A stretch of DNA of 64,000 bases from Methylophaga sulfidovorans (lineage in GTDB: Bacteria > Pseudomonadota > Gammaproteobacteria > Nitrosococcales > Methylophagaceae), in assembly GCF_900114205.1 (NCBI RefSeq), contig NZ_FOSH01000004.1, forward strand, positions 124,001 through 188,000. The letters run 5' to 3'. The stretch's first letter is position 1, and each line of letters starts with the position of its first letter. A program made the translations under genes and the position numbers. Below are positions 1 to 9,258 of the stretch, in pieces. The notes under the pieces were generated by a model. The model did no database searches. It was not told where the DNA came from and worked only from the letters and a program-made list of their open reading frames with translations.

Positions 1-10
1 CACCTAACAT
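1..10 (-). CDS. 5' end of a gene, probably tatA (partial)
   Basis: Only three codons (M-L-G) lie inside the window. The ATG on the minus strand is preceded by a clear AGGAG seven bases upstream, so a translated gene starts here, directly after hinT. In many gammaproteobacteria hisE-hinT is followed by tatABC (twin-arginine translocase), so tatA is the likely identity. This rests on gene order alone; the coding sequence itself is outside the window. Confidence 0.45.
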
Positions 11-19
11 GGTTATCTC

Positions 20-358
20 CTAGTTAAATCCTGGCATTTTAGCGCCGCCAAGGATGTGAATGTGCAGGTGATCTACTTCCTGGCCGCCACCCGGTCCGGT
101 ATTGATGATGGTTCTAAAACCATTATCCAGACCTTGGCTCTCTGCAATTTTAGGCAGACTGAGCATCATATGTGCGATAAGTGAAGCATGTTCCTGAGTA
201 GCGTGGTCTAACCTTGCTATATGTTGTTTTGGAATAACTAATAAATGTACCGAGGCTTTTGGATTTATATCTTTAAAGACATAAATTAGCTCGTCTTCAT
301 AGACCCGGCTTGAAGGTATTTCACCTGCGATAATTTTGCAGAAGATACAATCGTCCAT
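20..358 (-). CDS. hinT: HIT-family purine nucleoside phosphoramidase (HinT)
   Basis: A 112-residue protein of typical HinT length. The N-terminal zinc-type pair CxxC (C4, C7) and the catalytic histidine triad in VDHLHIHILGG near residues 95-105 are both visible. HinT enzymes hydrolyse adenosine 5'-phosphoramidates and aminoacyl-adenylates in the cytoplasm. The gene shares one base with the hisE start codon, so it is the tail of the his operon and probably translationally coupled to it. Confidence 0.93.
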   Translation of the reverse strand: MDDCIFCKIIAGEIPSSRVYEDELIYVFKDINPKASVHLLVIPKQHIARLDHATQEHASLIAHMMLSLPKIAESQGLDNGFRTIINTGPGGGQEVDHLHIHILGGAKMPGFN

Positions 359-675
359 TATTTACTCCGGTTAGCCTTTTCTTCCAGGCCTGACAGGCCA
401 AAACGTCTTGCAAGTTCATCTAGAACTGCTTGAGTATCGATATCATTATGCGCCAGTAGAACAAGACTATGAAACCATAAATCAGCGGTTTCATAGATGA
501 TCTCATCTTTGTTTCCACCCTTACCTGCAATGACAGTTTCTACTGCTTCTTCACCTAATTTTTTCAGGATTTTATCTGTGCCAGCAGCATACAGACTTGC
601 TACATAAGAACTGTCAGCATCGGCTGATTTACGCTCAATGAGAACCTGACTAAGTTGTTTTATTATATCGCTCAT
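358..675 (-). CDS. hisE: Phosphoribosyl-ATP pyrophosphatase
   Basis: A 105-residue MazG-like all-alpha enzyme for the second step of histidine biosynthesis (PR-ATP to PR-AMP plus pyrophosphate). The family signature [10 protein letters not shown], with acidic Mg-binding residues, is near residues 41-50, and the helix [14 protein letters not shown] follows. It is a stand-alone protein, not the HisIE fusion of enterics. Its start overlaps the hisI stop by four bases (ATGA type), indicating coupling. Confidence 0.95.
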   Translation of the reverse strand: MSDIIKQLSQVLIERKSADADSSYVASLYAAGTDKILKKLGEEAVETVIAGKGGNKDEIIYETADLWFHSLVLLAHNDIDTQAVLDELARRFGLSGLEEKANRSK

Positions 676-1055
676 GAATAGATATCTTTTGGATCTTTTA
701 AAACAGGCTCAACAGCTTGCCATTGACCTTCCTGAAGCTCATTAAAGAAACAGTGATGACGGCCAGTGTGGCAGGCTATTCCGCCTTTTTGAATCACTTC
801 GAGCAAGATAGCATCATTATCACAATCCATTCGTATAGATTTAATAATTTGTTGATGCCCTGATTGTTCACCTTTATGCCATAACTTTTGTCGGGAACGA
901 GACCAGTAAACTGCGTGCCCACTTTCTGCAGTCAGTTGTAAAGCATCTTTATTCATCCAGGCTAAAGTGAGTACTTGCTTGCTTTCAAACTCTTGTGTAA
1001 TAACAGGAACAAGTCCATCGCTGTTCCATTTTACTTGTTCTATCCAAGCTGTCAT
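672..1055 (-). CDS. hisI: Phosphoribosyl-AMP cyclohydrolase
   Basis: A 127-residue enzyme that opens the adenine ring of PR-AMP, the third step of histidine biosynthesis. Typical motifs are visible: [19 protein letters not shown], then DCDNDAIL with Mg-binding aspartates, and HTGRHHCFF with the zinc-binding Cys/His. It abuts the hisF stop codon without a gap and overlaps hisE by four bases, so it belongs to the same transcript. Confidence 0.95.
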   Translation of the reverse strand: MTAWIEQVKWNSDGLVPVITQEFESKQVLTLAWMNKDALQLTAESGHAVYWSRSRQKLWHKGEQSGHQQIIKSIRMDCDNDAILLEVIQKGGIACHTGRHHCFFNELQEGQWQAVEPVLKDPKDIYS

Positions 1056-1829
1056 TTACAGTCTCACCTCAATACCCTGCGCTGCCATTTGTTGTTTTGC
1101 CTCTCCAACTGTGTGTTCACCAAAGTGGAAGATACTTGCAGCTAAGACAGCATCAGCATGGCCAAGTTTTATACCATCTGTTAAATCTTGAAGTTTGCCA
1201 ACCCCACCGGACGCAATAACGGGGACATTCACTGCATCGCTGACTGCTTTGGTCAGAGCTAAGTCAAAACCTGACTTTGTGCCATCTTTATCCATACTGG
1301 TTAACAGAATTTCTCCAGCACCGTAATCGACCATTTTTTTGGCCCATTCAACAGCATCAATCCCTGTGGGTTTACGACCACCGTGGGTAAAAATTTCCCA
1401 TTTGTCAGGTTCGTTTTCGGCAGAGACTTTTTTAGCATCAATCGCTACTACAATGCATTGTGATCCAAACTTTTCTGCTGCTTCACGCACAAATTCCGGA
1501 TTATTAACTGCGGCAGAGTTGATACCCACTTTATCCGCACCAGCATTAAGCATCCGGCGAATATCTTCAACCGTTCTTATTCCACCACCAACAGTTAATG
1601 GAATGAATACTTGACTGGCTACCGCTTCGACAACATGTACCATGGTATCGCGTTCAGCATGTGTGGCTGTGATATCAAGAAAAGTTATTTCATCAGCGCC
1701 TTGTTGATCATAGCGTTTAGCAACTTCGATAGGATCACCGGCATCTCTGATATCAACAAACTGGACGCCCTTAACGACACGTCCACCATCAACATCAAGA
1801 CAAGGAATAATGCGTTTAGCAAGAGCCAT
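1056..1829 (-). CDS. hisF: Imidazole glycerol phosphate synthase cyclase subunit
   Basis: A 257-residue (beta/alpha)8 barrel. The N-terminus [21 protein letters not shown] holds the catalytic first Asp, and the second catalytic Asp lies in [12 protein letters not shown]. HisF takes ammonia from HisH and turns PRFAR into IGP and AICAR. hisA lies eight bases upstream and hisH two genes upstream, so both synthase subunits come from one operon. Confidence 0.97.
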   Translation of the reverse strand: MALAKRIIPCLDVDGGRVVKGVQFVDIRDAGDPIEVAKRYDQQGADEITFLDITATHAERDTMVHVVEAVASQVFIPLTVGGGIRTVEDIRRMLNAGADKVGINSAAVNNPEFVREAAEKFGSQCIVVAIDAKKVSAENEPDKWEIFTHGGRKPTGIDAVEWAKKMVDYGAGEILLTSMDKDGTKSGFDLALTKAVSDAVNVPVIASGGVGKLQDLTDGIKLGHADAVLAASIFHFGEHTVGEAKQQMAAQGIEVRL

Positions 1830-1837
1830 GGTTATTT

Positions 1838-2587
1838 TTAAAACTCCAACGGCGGGTTTAATTTATCGGCCAGCTCCTGACCTTTTTTCAGATCGATGCT
1901 GCCTTCATAAATCGAGCGGCCTAGAATAGCTCCCATCACACCCTCATCTTCACAAGCACATAAAGATTCGATGTCTTCATAGGAACTGACACCACCAGAT
2001 GCAATCACGGGTATTTGAATTGTGCGAGCCAAGTTACGTGTAGATTCAAGATTGAAACCCTGCATCATGCCATCCCGGCTGATATCAGTATAAATAATGG
2101 CCTCTACCCCATCCTGCTCAAATTGCTGGGCAATATCCACCACATCGTGGTTGGATAACTTCGACCAGCCATCAATAGCGACTTTACCGTCTTTTGCATC
2201 TAAACCAACGATGATATGACCTGGAAATTCGGCACATACATCACCCACAAAATGCGGTGCGTTAATGGCTTTGGTTCCCAGTATGACGTAGCGAACACCG
2301 GCGTGAAGATATGTTTCTATCGTTTCTTCATCACGAATGCCACCCCCAACTTGCACATCTAGCTCAGGAAATGTTTTACAAACTTCATGAATAACTTCAG
2401 CATTGACAGGATTACCAGCAAAAGCACCGTCTAAATCGACCATATGAAGCCTTTTTGCTCCGGCTTCTACCCATCGACGGGCAACGGCAACTGGATCCTC
2501 TGAGAACACGGTGTTATCTTCCATTCGCCCCTGACGCAAGCGCACGCAGTGACCTTGTTTGAGATCAATGGCAGGGATTAACAACAT
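1838..2587 (-). CDS. hisA: ProFAR isomerase
   Basis: A 249-residue (beta/alpha)8 barrel, 1-(5-phosphoribosyl)-5-[(5-phosphoribosylamino)methylideneamino]imidazole-4-carboxamide isomerase, step four of the pathway. The start [20 protein letters not shown] holds the catalytic Asp8. [13 protein letters not shown] holds the second catalytic Asp, and the phosphate-binding VIASGGVSS follows. Its sequence is paralogous to hisF next door, as in all such operons. Confidence 0.97.
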   Translation of the reverse strand: MLLIPAIDLKQGHCVRLRQGRMEDNTVFSEDPVAVARRWVEAGAKRLHMVDLDGAFAGNPVNAEVIHEVCKTFPELDVQVGGGIRDEETIETYLHAGVRYVILGTKAINAPHFVGDVCAEFPGHIIVGLDAKDGKVAIDGWSKLSNHDVVDIAQQFEQDGVEAIIYTDISRDGMMQGFNLESTRNLARTIQIPVIASGGVSSYEDIESLCACEDEGVMGAILGRSIYEGSIDLKKGQELADKLNPPLEF

Positions 2588-2613
2588 AATCTTACTCCGT
2601 TTGTTGATGTTGA

Positions 2614-3255
2614 TTAGGACTGACCGTCCCAGTTTACAAAGTTTTCTAATAATTGAAGCCCAGCACGCTGACTTTTTTCAGGGTGAAATTGGGCTGCGAA
2701 GATATTGTCTTTATACAATGCGGCGGCAAAATCATCAGGATAAGCTGAAGTGCCAGCAATAACCTGTTTGTCTTCAGGAGCAGCATAAAAACTGTGTACA
2801 AAATAAAACCGACTGCTTTGCTCTATGCCTTTCCATAAAGGATGTGAACAGGTTTGGTAAACCTGATTCCATCCCATATGTGGCACTTTGAGTTTTTCGC
2901 CATCAGCATTTTTGGCAGGCTGAAATAATTTGACTTCACCAGAGAAAATATCAAGTGTGTTCACGCCATTATTTTCTTCACTGTGAGTCAATAAAGCCTG
3001 CATACCTAAGCATATGCCAAGAAAAGGCTTTTCCTGAGCGGCTTGTTTAATAACCTGTTCGAGTTCCAGGTGTTTTAGTTCAGCCATACAGTCACGTATT
3101 GCTCCAACGCCTGGAAATAAAACATGACTGGCAGAAAGGATGGTTTGAGGATCTGACGTAACAACAACAGAGGCATTATTGGAAACTGCTTCCAGTGCTT
3201 TTGAGACAGAGCGTAGATTACCCATCCCGTAGTCAATCACTGCTATGCGATGCAT
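2614..3255 (-). CDS. hisH: Imidazole glycerol phosphate synthase glutaminase subunit
   Basis: A 213-residue class I glutamine amidotransferase. The nucleophile elbow is [12 protein letters not shown] (Cys near residue 82), and the catalytic His-x-Glu is in [10 protein letters not shown] near the C-terminus. It supplies ammonia to HisF. It sits between hisB and hisA; the hisB-hisH gap of about 54 AT-rich bases is the longest in the operon, but no terminator is visible there. Confidence 0.96.
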   Translation of the reverse strand: MHRIAVIDYGMGNLRSVSKALEAVSNNASVVVTSDPQTILSASHVLFPGVGAIRDCMAELKHLELEQVIKQAAQEKPFLGICLGMQALLTHSEENNGVNTLDIFSGEVKLFQPAKNADGEKLKVPHMGWNQVYQTCSHPLWKGIEQSSRFYFVHSFYAAPEDKQVIAGTSAYPDDFAAALYKDNIFAAQFHPEKSQRAGLQLLENFVNWDGQS

Positions 3256-3309
3256 GTTAAACCTGTTTATTTACTTAATAATTTATGGCTAATAATTCTT
3301 ATAAAAAGA

Positions 3310-3903
3310 TTATAAAGCACCTTTAGTTGAAGGCAATTGTTCTAGTGCGCGCTGATCCAGTGAAACAGCCATTCGTAATGCACGACCAAATGCCTTAAAT
3401 ATGGTTTCAGCTATATGATGTGCATTGCGGCCTTTCAGATTATCAATATGTAATGTAATGCCGGCGTGATTTACTAAGCCTTGGAAGAATTCGTAGAACA
3501 GGTCAACATCAAACTCACCAATTTTATCGCGGGTAAATGTCACATCAAACTCTAATCCGGGACGGCCAGAAAGATCGAGTACAACGCGTGATAATGCTTC
3601 ATCTAGCGGTACGTAGGCATGTCCGTAACGAACAACCCCTTTTTTATCACCTAATGCTTTTTTTAATGCCTGACCGATGGTGATGCCCACATCCTCAACG
3701 GTGTGATGTGCATCGATGTGTAAGTCGCCATTTGCTTTAACACTTAGATCAAACAGGCCATGACGGGCGATTTGATCCATCATGTGATCTAAAAACGGGA
3801 CACCTGTTTCGGCGTTGAATTGACCGCTACCATCCAGATTGATTGAAACTTCGATCTGTGTTTCCAGTGTGTTTCGCGCAACTGACGCGCTACGAGTGGT
3901 CAT
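3310..3903 (-). CDS. hisB: Imidazoleglycerol-phosphate dehydratase
   Basis: A 197-residue monofunctional dehydratase, without the N-terminal histidinol-phosphatase domain of enteric HisB. The paired metal-binding motifs [11 protein letters not shown] (residues about 63-73) and the second HH in [10 protein letters not shown] (about 160-170) are present. It is the first gene of the minus-strand his run. Its promoter should lie in the 98-base gap to the divergent fnr-type gene. hisG, hisD and hisC are not in this window. Confidence 0.96.
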   Translation of the reverse strand: MTTRSASVARNTLETQIEVSINLDGSGQFNAETGVPFLDHMMDQIARHGLFDLSVKANGDLHIDAHHTVEDVGITIGQALKKALGDKKGVVRYGHAYVPLDEALSRVVLDLSGRPGLEFDVTFTRDKIGEFDVDLFYEFFQGLVNHAGITLHIDNLKGRNAHHIAETIFKAFGRALRMAVSLDQRALEQLPSTKGAL

Positions 3904-4001
3904 TTGATTTCCTGAAAATTAGTAATAAAAGGAGATAATAACTGTTTCGAACAAGGGTTTGAAGCGTTATTATAGTCAACGTTCACTATATAGGATTAGC
4001 A

Positions 4002-4751
4002 ATGACCCAGTTAGGCAATGTTACCCCACTATTTCAGGACCTCGCTAAAGTCGAACATGAACACAATCTCGCCTGTCAGGAGTGTTCACTTTATCGTTTA
4101 TGTCTTCCACTTGGTTTACATAATAACGACTTGATTCAACTCGATAAAATTATCAAACGTAGTCAGAGTTATTCTCGTGGTCAGCCACTATTTAGTACTC
4201 AGACGCCATTCAATTCTATCTATGTTGTTCGTTCTGGTTCATTTAAAACAACGGTTTCTGCGGTCGATGGTCGTGAACAGGTGACGGGGTTTTATTTTCC
4301 GGGCGAGTTTGTTGGTTTGGATGCTATCTATGAGCAGGCCTATCGTTCTAACGCAAAAGCACTAGAAAGCAGTAGTGTGTGTGAATTACCTTTCGATATA
4401 CTGCAAGAGTTAGGTACTAACATGCCTCAACTTCAAGTACAGATGATGTCACGTTTGAGTAAAGAGTTGTCTGGTGATAAAAGCTTAATGTTTTTGTTGG
4501 GCAAAAAAACCGCCGAAGAAAAATTAGCGACATTTTTATTATCCATCTCTCGCCGTTTCCAGGATCGGGGATTTTCTGCGCGAGAATTTCAATTGAGCAT
4601 GTCACGTGGTGATATTGCTAATCATCTAGGTTTAGCGGTTGAAACAGTAAGCCGATTATTTTCGCGATTTCAGGATGAAGGCTTAATTGAAATTCATAAT
4701 AAGTCGATTTCCATACGTGATTCTGAAAAATTGAAAGCATTATGTGGTTAA
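4002..4751 (+). CDS. fnr: FNR/ANR-type oxygen-sensing transcription regulator
   Basis: A 249-residue CRP/FNR family protein. The four cysteines expected to ligate an oxygen-labile [4Fe-4S] cluster are present: C25, C28 and C34 (CxxCxxxxxC) plus C127. A cNMP-binding-like beta-roll (about 55-145) is followed by a C-terminal winged helix with the recognition helix VETVSRLFSRF. Its E-x-x-S-R contacts recognise TTGAT-N4-ATCAA sites. Such a site stands 31 bases past its stop, in front of ompW. Confidence 0.94.
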   Translation: MTQLGNVTPLFQDLAKVEHEHNLACQECSLYRLCLPLGLHNNDLIQLDKIIKRSQSYSRGQPLFSTQTPFNSIYVVRSGSFKTTVSAVDGREQVTGFYFPGEFVGLDAIYEQAYRSNAKALESSSVCELPFDILQELGTNMPQLQVQMMSRLSKELSGDKSLMFLLGKKTAEEKLATFLLSISRRFQDRGFSAREFQLSMSRGDIANHLGLAVETVSRLFSRFQDEGLIEIHNKSISIRDSEKLKALCG

Positions 4752-4782
4752 TTTTGGTAAAAAACCGTTAGCAATTGTTTTA

Positions 4783-4796
4783 TTGATCCAGGTCAA
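4783..4796 (+). promoter_or_regulatory. FNR box upstream of ompW
   Basis: The 14-mer TTGATCCAGGTCAA matches the FNR consensus TTGAT-N4-ATCAA at nine of the ten specified positions; the only difference is G for A at the start of the right half. Its centre is about 41 bases before the start point implied by the -10 hexamer at 4818-4823, the spacing of a class II activated promoter. An FNR gene lies immediately upstream and ompW downstream. Confidence 0.85.
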
Positions 4797-4817
4797 TGCA
4801 TTAAGCCCACACCTCCG

Positions 4818-4823
4818 TAAAAT
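4818..4823 (+). promoter_or_regulatory. -10 element of the ompW promoter
   Basis: TAAAAT is a good sigma-70 -10 hexamer, and no -35 hexamer is apparent in front of it because the FNR box occupies that place. Transcription would begin near 4830, leaving a leader of roughly 38 bases with AGGAGG shortly before the ATG at 4868. Confidence 0.65.
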
Positions 4824-4867
4824 TCGAACCATGTCTTACAGAACATAGTTTGTCCCAGGAGGAAAAA

Positions 4868-5545
4868 ATGAAAAAAACAACATTAGCTGCAGCACTACTC
4901 ACTACTTTAGGTCTGTCTACTCTCGCTGCGCCTGCGATGGCGTATGAAGCAGGTGACTGGTTAGTCCGTGGTCGTATTATCAATGTTAACCCTAATGATG
5001 ATAGTGGAACACTCACATTAAATGGTGTTGACCAGGGCACAAAAGGTGTCAGCGTCAACTCTGATACGGTTCCTGAGCTTGATATCACCTATATGCTCCA
5101 CAAAAACTGGGGTGTGGAATTAATCCTAGGTTATTCCAATCACACTGTTAAAGGCGAAAAATCTTGGTCGGCTTTAGGTGATGTTATTGATACTAAAGTA
5201 TTACCACCTACATTAACGTTGCAATACCACTTTATGCCTGACTCAACTATTCGTCCTTATGTTGGGGCTGGTATCAACTACACCTATTTCTTTGATGAGG
5301 AAGTAGCTGGTAATGTTCTCGACCAGCCTGGTGCGAAAGTGAAACTGGATAGCTCGTGGGGTCTAGCAGCACAAGCTGGTGTTGATGTGGCTTTGAATGA
5401 TGATTGGTTTGTGAACTTCGACGTGAAATATATTGATATAGATACCACTGCACATTTCAAAAATACTGCAGCGGCGGCTTCAGCAAAAATCGATGCAGAT
5501 ATCGACCCATTTGTTTGGGGTATTGGTATCGGACGTCGCTTCTAA
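4868..5545 (+). CDS. ompW: OmpW-family outer membrane protein
   Basis: About 225 residues; eight-stranded beta-barrel porin family. The ATG at 4868 is chosen because AGGAGG stands just upstream and it yields a textbook signal peptide (MKKTTLAAALL ... APAMA, cut before YEAGD); a TTG at 4850 would only extend this. YHFMPDSTIRPYVGAGINYTYFF is the conserved family core, and the chain ends in GIGRRF with the C-terminal aromatic used for outer membrane insertion. OmpW moves small hydrophobic molecules, and in enterics it is FNR-regulated, matching the FNR box here. Confidence 0.93.
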   Translation: MKKTTLAAALLTTLGLSTLAAPAMAYEAGDWLVRGRIINVNPNDDSGTLTLNGVDQGTKGVSVNSDTVPELDITYMLHKNWGVELILGYSNHTVKGEKSWSALGDVIDTKVLPPTLTLQYHFMPDSTIRPYVGAGINYTYFFDEEVAGNVLDQPGAKVKLDSSWGLAAQAGVDVALNDDWFVNFDVKYIDIDTTAHFKNTAAAASAKIDADIDPFVWGIGIGRRF

Positions 5546-5569
5546 GAATTTTATGTCCTCGTAGTGCTT

Positions 5570-5596
5570 GGCCCTCTTCGGAGGGCCTTTTTTTTT
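5570..5596 (+). terminator. Rho-independent terminator after ompW
   Basis: A perfect seven-base-pair stem GGCCCTC/GAGGGCC closed by a TTCG tetraloop and followed by nine T. It ends ompW transcription and touches the 3' end of the converging murJ. Confidence 0.92.
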
Positions 5597-7136
5597 ATCT
5601 GCTGATTGGTCTTACTAAACTTCTCAGGTTGATACGTAAAATCAATAGCAAGGCAAAGTAGATAACAGCAGCACCCACGATTAACCCGGACAGATGACTG
5701 GCTCGTTGCAAGGCATCCCACATTTCCCATTTTTGGTATATCGGATTCAGGGTGATTAAAAACAGTAATAAGCCTGAATTAGCGATGACTAATTTTAATG
5801 TAAACCGTCCCCAGCCATGATTCGGCGAATAAACAGCGCGCTTTCTTAAGCCATAGTAAAGCAGACCAGCATTGAGCATAGCGGATAGGGATGTAGCTAG
5901 AGCCAGACCTACATGTTCAAGGTAGATCATCAGAATAATATTCAGCCCCATATTACTTATCATCGCAATGATGCCTATTTTTACAGGGGTTTTTGTATCT
6001 TGCCTTGCGTAATAGCCTGGTGCCAGAACTTTGATAAATATAAAAGGCAGCAATCCCAAACCATAAGCCATAAGGCTTAATGATGATTTATATGAGTCCA
6101 GCGTTGTAAATTCACCATATTGAAATAAGGTCATTAATAATGGCTGCGCTAAATAAATCAGTCCTATGGCTGCTGGAGTTCCGATAAGGAATACCCAGCG
6201 TAATGCCCAGTCGATGGTATCTGAGAATTCTTCTGTGGATTTTGCCGCATGTTTTCTAGACAGACTCGGTAAGATGACGGTGGACAAAGCAATGCCAAAA
6301 ACGCCTAACGGAAACTCAACAAGCCGATCTGAATAATACAGCCAGGAAATACTGCCGGTAACTAAAAATGACGCGAGTAAGGTATCCAGTAGAAGATTTA
6401 TCTGCGCGACGGATACACCAAACATCGCCGGTATCATCAGACGAATAATTTTCCTGACGCCCTCACTTCTCCATCCCCATCTTGGTCTGGGTAGTAAGCC
6501 AAGTTTTATTAAAAAGGGTAGTTGAAACAGAAACTGTACAAATCCACCTATGAATACACCCCAAGCGAGTCCCGTCACAGGCTCTTCTAGTCTGGGTGAT
6601 AACCATATCGCTGCAGAAATTAGCGATATATTCAGAAAAACAGGGGTAAATGCAGGAATAGCAAACTTACCAAAACTGTTGAGAATGGAGCCTGCAAGCG
6701 CTGTTAATGAGATAAAAAAGATATAAGGAAAGGTGATGGTAAGTAGGCTTGCAGCCAGATCCGCCTTTACTGGATTTTCTATAAAACCTGGTGCGAAAAT
6801 CATGATGATAACTGGGGAAGCAATCATCCCTACCGCCGTTATCATCGTTAAAATCACAGCTAATGTGCCGCTGGTTTGTGCAATTAGTTGTCGTAATGGC
6901 TTATCACCGTGTTCTCTGAACTCTGCAAGAACAGGAATGAAAGCCTGTGAAAAAGCACCTTCTGCAAACAGTCGTCGTAAAAAGTTGGGGATTTTAAAAG
7001 CCACAAAGAAAACGTCTGCGCCTAAACCCGCACCAAACATTCTGGCAATGACAATATCTCTTACAAAGCCGAGTATCCGGGATAAAAAAGTCATCACACT
7101 AACAACTGCGGTAGACTTGAAGAGTTTTTCGCTCAT
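5595..7136 (-). CDS. murJ: Lipid II flippase MurJ
   Basis: A 513-residue MOP-superfamily membrane protein with about 14 predicted transmembrane helices. The family N-terminus is clear: TFLSRILGFVRDIVIARMFG, then ADVFFVAFKIPNFLRRLFAEGAF, with the arginines needed for lipid II translocation. MurJ moves the peptidoglycan precursor across the inner membrane. It converges on ompW. The usual gammaproteobacterial neighbours ribF and rpsT are not beside it here. Confidence 0.96.
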   Translation of the reverse strand: MSEKLFKSTAVVSVMTFLSRILGFVRDIVIARMFGAGLGADVFFVAFKIPNFLRRLFAEGAFSQAFIPVLAEFREHGDKPLRQLIAQTSGTLAVILTMITAVGMIASPVIIMIFAPGFIENPVKADLAASLLTITFPYIFFISLTALAGSILNSFGKFAIPAFTPVFLNISLISAAIWLSPRLEEPVTGLAWGVFIGGFVQFLFQLPFLIKLGLLPRPRWGWRSEGVRKIIRLMIPAMFGVSVAQINLLLDTLLASFLVTGSISWLYYSDRLVEFPLGVFGIALSTVILPSLSRKHAAKSTEEFSDTIDWALRWVFLIGTPAAIGLIYLAQPLLMTLFQYGEFTTLDSYKSSLSLMAYGLGLLPFIFIKVLAPGYYARQDTKTPVKIGIIAMISNMGLNIILMIYLEHVGLALATSLSAMLNAGLLYYGLRKRAVYSPNHGWGRFTLKLVIANSGLLLFLITLNPIYQKWEMWDALQRASHLSGLIVGAAVIYFALLLILRINLRSLVRPISR

Positions 7137-7182
7137 GTTTTACTCACAACAGGGTTATATCTCGGCTGTACAAGGTTAAATA

Positions 7183-7815
7183 ATGATGTTTAAGCCAATT
7201 AAAAGTGTTAATTCTAAGGCTTTTCTAGGGTTATATCTCGTTATAACACTGATTATTTTAGTGTTATGGCTAAGCAGAATGGAGTTCAGTCAACCAGACA
7301 GGCGTGATATTCCAGATAATTTGCGAAAATTTCTTATCTCACCGCCAAAGCCGATAGCTCAGTTTGTACTGGAAAATGATAAAAAACAGGTATTAACGAA
7401 TGTCTCTCTTGATGGGAAATGGAGCTTTCTTTACTTTACACATTTATATTGTCAGCCAGAGTGTGATGTTATTTTAAATGTCATGCAGAACTTGCAAGAT
7501 TTATTTGCTGGTCATTCAGTACAGTTTTTAGTTATTAATTTTGGTGACGCTAGCGATACTGCCGCCCTACCTTCTAACACTTTGAAAACCTATGGCGGTT
7601 CGTCAGAAGTTATCGAATCATTTACTAAAAGCTTTGATTTTTTATATCTGGAGCCTGAAGAGTATGAACATACCTTAAAAGTTGAACAACAACATTATAT
7701 TTACCTTATTGATCCACAAGGTCGTGCCTATGCTGTATTTAAGCCACCTTTTACTTCTTTAGAAATCCAAAAAATTTTTTTTCTGTTGCGTGATTTTTAT
7801 GCCCGTAGCGAGTAA
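7183..7815 (+). CDS. SCO1/SenC-family copper-binding thioredoxin-like protein
   Basis: 210 residues with one N-terminal membrane anchor (about 14-31) and a periplasmic thioredoxin fold. The copper motif CxxxC (C90-QPE-C94) and the distal His171 before IYLIDPQG match the three Sco ligands. Sco proteins load Cu(A) of cytochrome c oxidase or act as thiol-disulfide/copper chaperones. No oxidase genes lie nearby, so the target is unknown. The start may be either of two adjacent ATGs. The 3' end overlaps the converging oxyR by 19 bases. Confidence 0.85.
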   Translation: MMFKPIKSVNSKAFLGLYLVITLIILVLWLSRMEFSQPDRRDIPDNLRKFLISPPKPIAQFVLENDKKQVLTNVSLDGKWSFLYFTHLYCQPECDVILNVMQNLQDLFAGHSVQFLVINFGDASDTAALPSNTLKTYGGSSEVIESFTKSFDFLYLEPEEYEHTLKVEQQHYIYLIDPQGRAYAVFKPPFTSLEIQKIFFLLRDFYARSE

Positions 7816-8723
7816 CTGGTATCGGCTAAGGCATCAGAAAAGGTTTTTGCCAGCTGTTCCAGCGTTGCCGTTCTTCGGAAGCTGGGACGCCAGACTAAGC
7901 CTATCTCGCGCGTTGCTTGTTCCTTATCAGCAGCTAATGGCACAAGACTGATATCTGAATGAATAACCATATCTGAATTTATAGCCATATCCGGAATAAG
8001 CGTAATTCCTAATCCGCTGGCAACCATTTCAATCAATGTGTATAGACTTGTAGCCTGCACACTTTTACGTTGTGCTGATGCCGGTAGCTGGCAGGCACTT
8101 AATGCGTGCTCACGTAAACAATGTCCTTCAGCTAATAGCAACAGCTCGTTCGTTGGTAACTCATCTGCCCTTAACTTATCCTTACCTGCTAGTGGATGAT
8201 TGTGAGGCAGTGCAATCCAGAATGGTTCTTTTGCAAACTCTCTATGTGTCAAACCTCGAGTATTGTATGGAAATGCTAATACGGCGACATCTATGCTACC
8301 TGTCTCTAATTGATCTAAAAGACGTTCAGACTGGTCTTCAATCAGGACTATTTCAAGTTCGGGCAATTGTTTTCTAACGGTTGGTAACACTTTAGGCAAT
8401 AAAAACGGACTGATAGTTGGAATAATCCCGATTTGAATACGACCTGATAATGGGTTTTTCTCTGATAAAGCAAGGTCAACGAGGTCTTCACTTAAAGACA
8501 AAATCTTTTGTGCCCTGCTGGCAATCTCTTCACCGATCGGCGTTGGTAGTACTTTTCGGTTTGTCCTTTCCAATAATGAAACTTCTAGCAACTGCTCTAA
8601 ATCCTGAATACCAGCACTGAGTGTTGATTGCGTGACAAAACATTTATCGGCGGCATGACCGAAGTGTTTCTCTTCCACCACTGCAGTTAAATATTGTAAT
8701 TGTCTCAACGTTGGTAGTCGCAT
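7797..8723 (-). CDS. oxyR: Hydrogen peroxide sensor OxyR (LysR family)
   Basis: 308 residues with an N-terminal LysR winged helix (about 1-65) and a periplasmic-binding-like effector domain. The redox switch is recognisable: EGHCLREHALSAC, with C202 and C211 eight residues apart exactly as C199/C208 in E. coli OxyR. Oxidation by peroxide forms the disulfide and activates antioxidant genes. A rubredoxin gene is divergent upstream. The 220-base gap includes the inverted repeat TTATGTT/AACATAA (8742-8768), a possible autoregulatory site. Confidence 0.93.
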   Translation of the reverse strand: MRLPTLRQLQYLTAVVEEKHFGHAADKCFVTQSTLSAGIQDLEQLLEVSLLERTNRKVLPTPIGEEIASRAQKILSLSEDLVDLALSEKNPLSGRIQIGIIPTISPFLLPKVLPTVRKQLPELEIVLIEDQSERLLDQLETGSIDVAVLAFPYNTRGLTHREFAKEPFWIALPHNHPLAGKDKLRADELPTNELLLLAEGHCLREHALSACQLPASAQRKSVQATSLYTLIEMVASGLGITLIPDMAINSDMVIHSDISLVPLAADKEQATREIGLVWRPSFRRTATLEQLAKTFSDALADTSYSLRA

Positions 8724-8943
8724 AATCGATATTTCCGTTTATTATGTTTATATTGATTTATAACATAAATGCTATCTGTACTAAACTAATCTCTAACCTT
8801 ATGACTTGATATATCCCCAATAGTTTTATTTTTGTTTATCCTGACAAGTATCAGGATTTGATTGAGCGTAAAGGTGTGAATTTTGTTAAGATTTATTTAC
8901 TTATAACAATCATATTTTAATATCACTTACTCGGAGTTTTAGA

Positions 8944-9108
8944 ATGAAGAAATGGCAGTGTCTTGTCTGTGGTTTTATTTACGATGAAGCTGAAGGATTG
9001 CCTGAAGAAGGAATTGCACCTGGTACAGCTTGGGAAGATATTCCAGAAGATTGGGAATGCCCTGAATGTGGTGTCGGTAAAGACGATTTTGAAATGGTAG
9101 AAATCTAG
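8944..9108 (+). CDS. Rubredoxin
   Basis: A 54-residue protein. The two iron-ligand pairs are C6-LV-C9-G and C39-PE-C42-G, which bind one Fe in an FeS4 site. The aromatic core (W4, Y13, W30, W37) is also typical. The ATG is preceded by CGGAG about seven bases upstream. It is a small electron carrier, and its position divergent from oxyR suggests service to a peroxide- or superoxide-reducing enzyme or to an oxygenase. No such partner is in the window. Confidence 0.95.
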   Translation: MKKWQCLVCGFIYDEAEGLPEEGIAPGTAWEDIPEDWECPECGVGKDDFEMVEI

Positions 9109-9258
9109 AAAATTCATTGAAGTTAAAGCTTCTCTGCGACCAGATCATGAAAGAGATATTCTTCTATTCATTCTTTCGATGTTTTAATTGATACCTCATT
9201 ATAGATAGTCATGATTTTTCCGTATTCAGAAATAACCATTTGGTCGTAAAGTTTACTT

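Noticed and set aside
8838-8857. Hairpin ATCCTGA/TCAGGAT between oxyR and rubredoxin as a terminator
   Set aside because: No T-run follows on either strand and both neighbours diverge from this gap, so there is no transcript to end here.
8923-9117. Minus-strand 64-residue frame over rubredoxin
   Set aside because: It is the shadow of the rubredoxin gene, which has all four iron ligands and a ribosome site.
9109-9258. Remnant of dnaN or an origin upstream of recF
   Set aside because: The 150 bases contain no DnaN C-terminal motif and no cluster of DnaA boxes; a short open frame there matches nothing I recognise.
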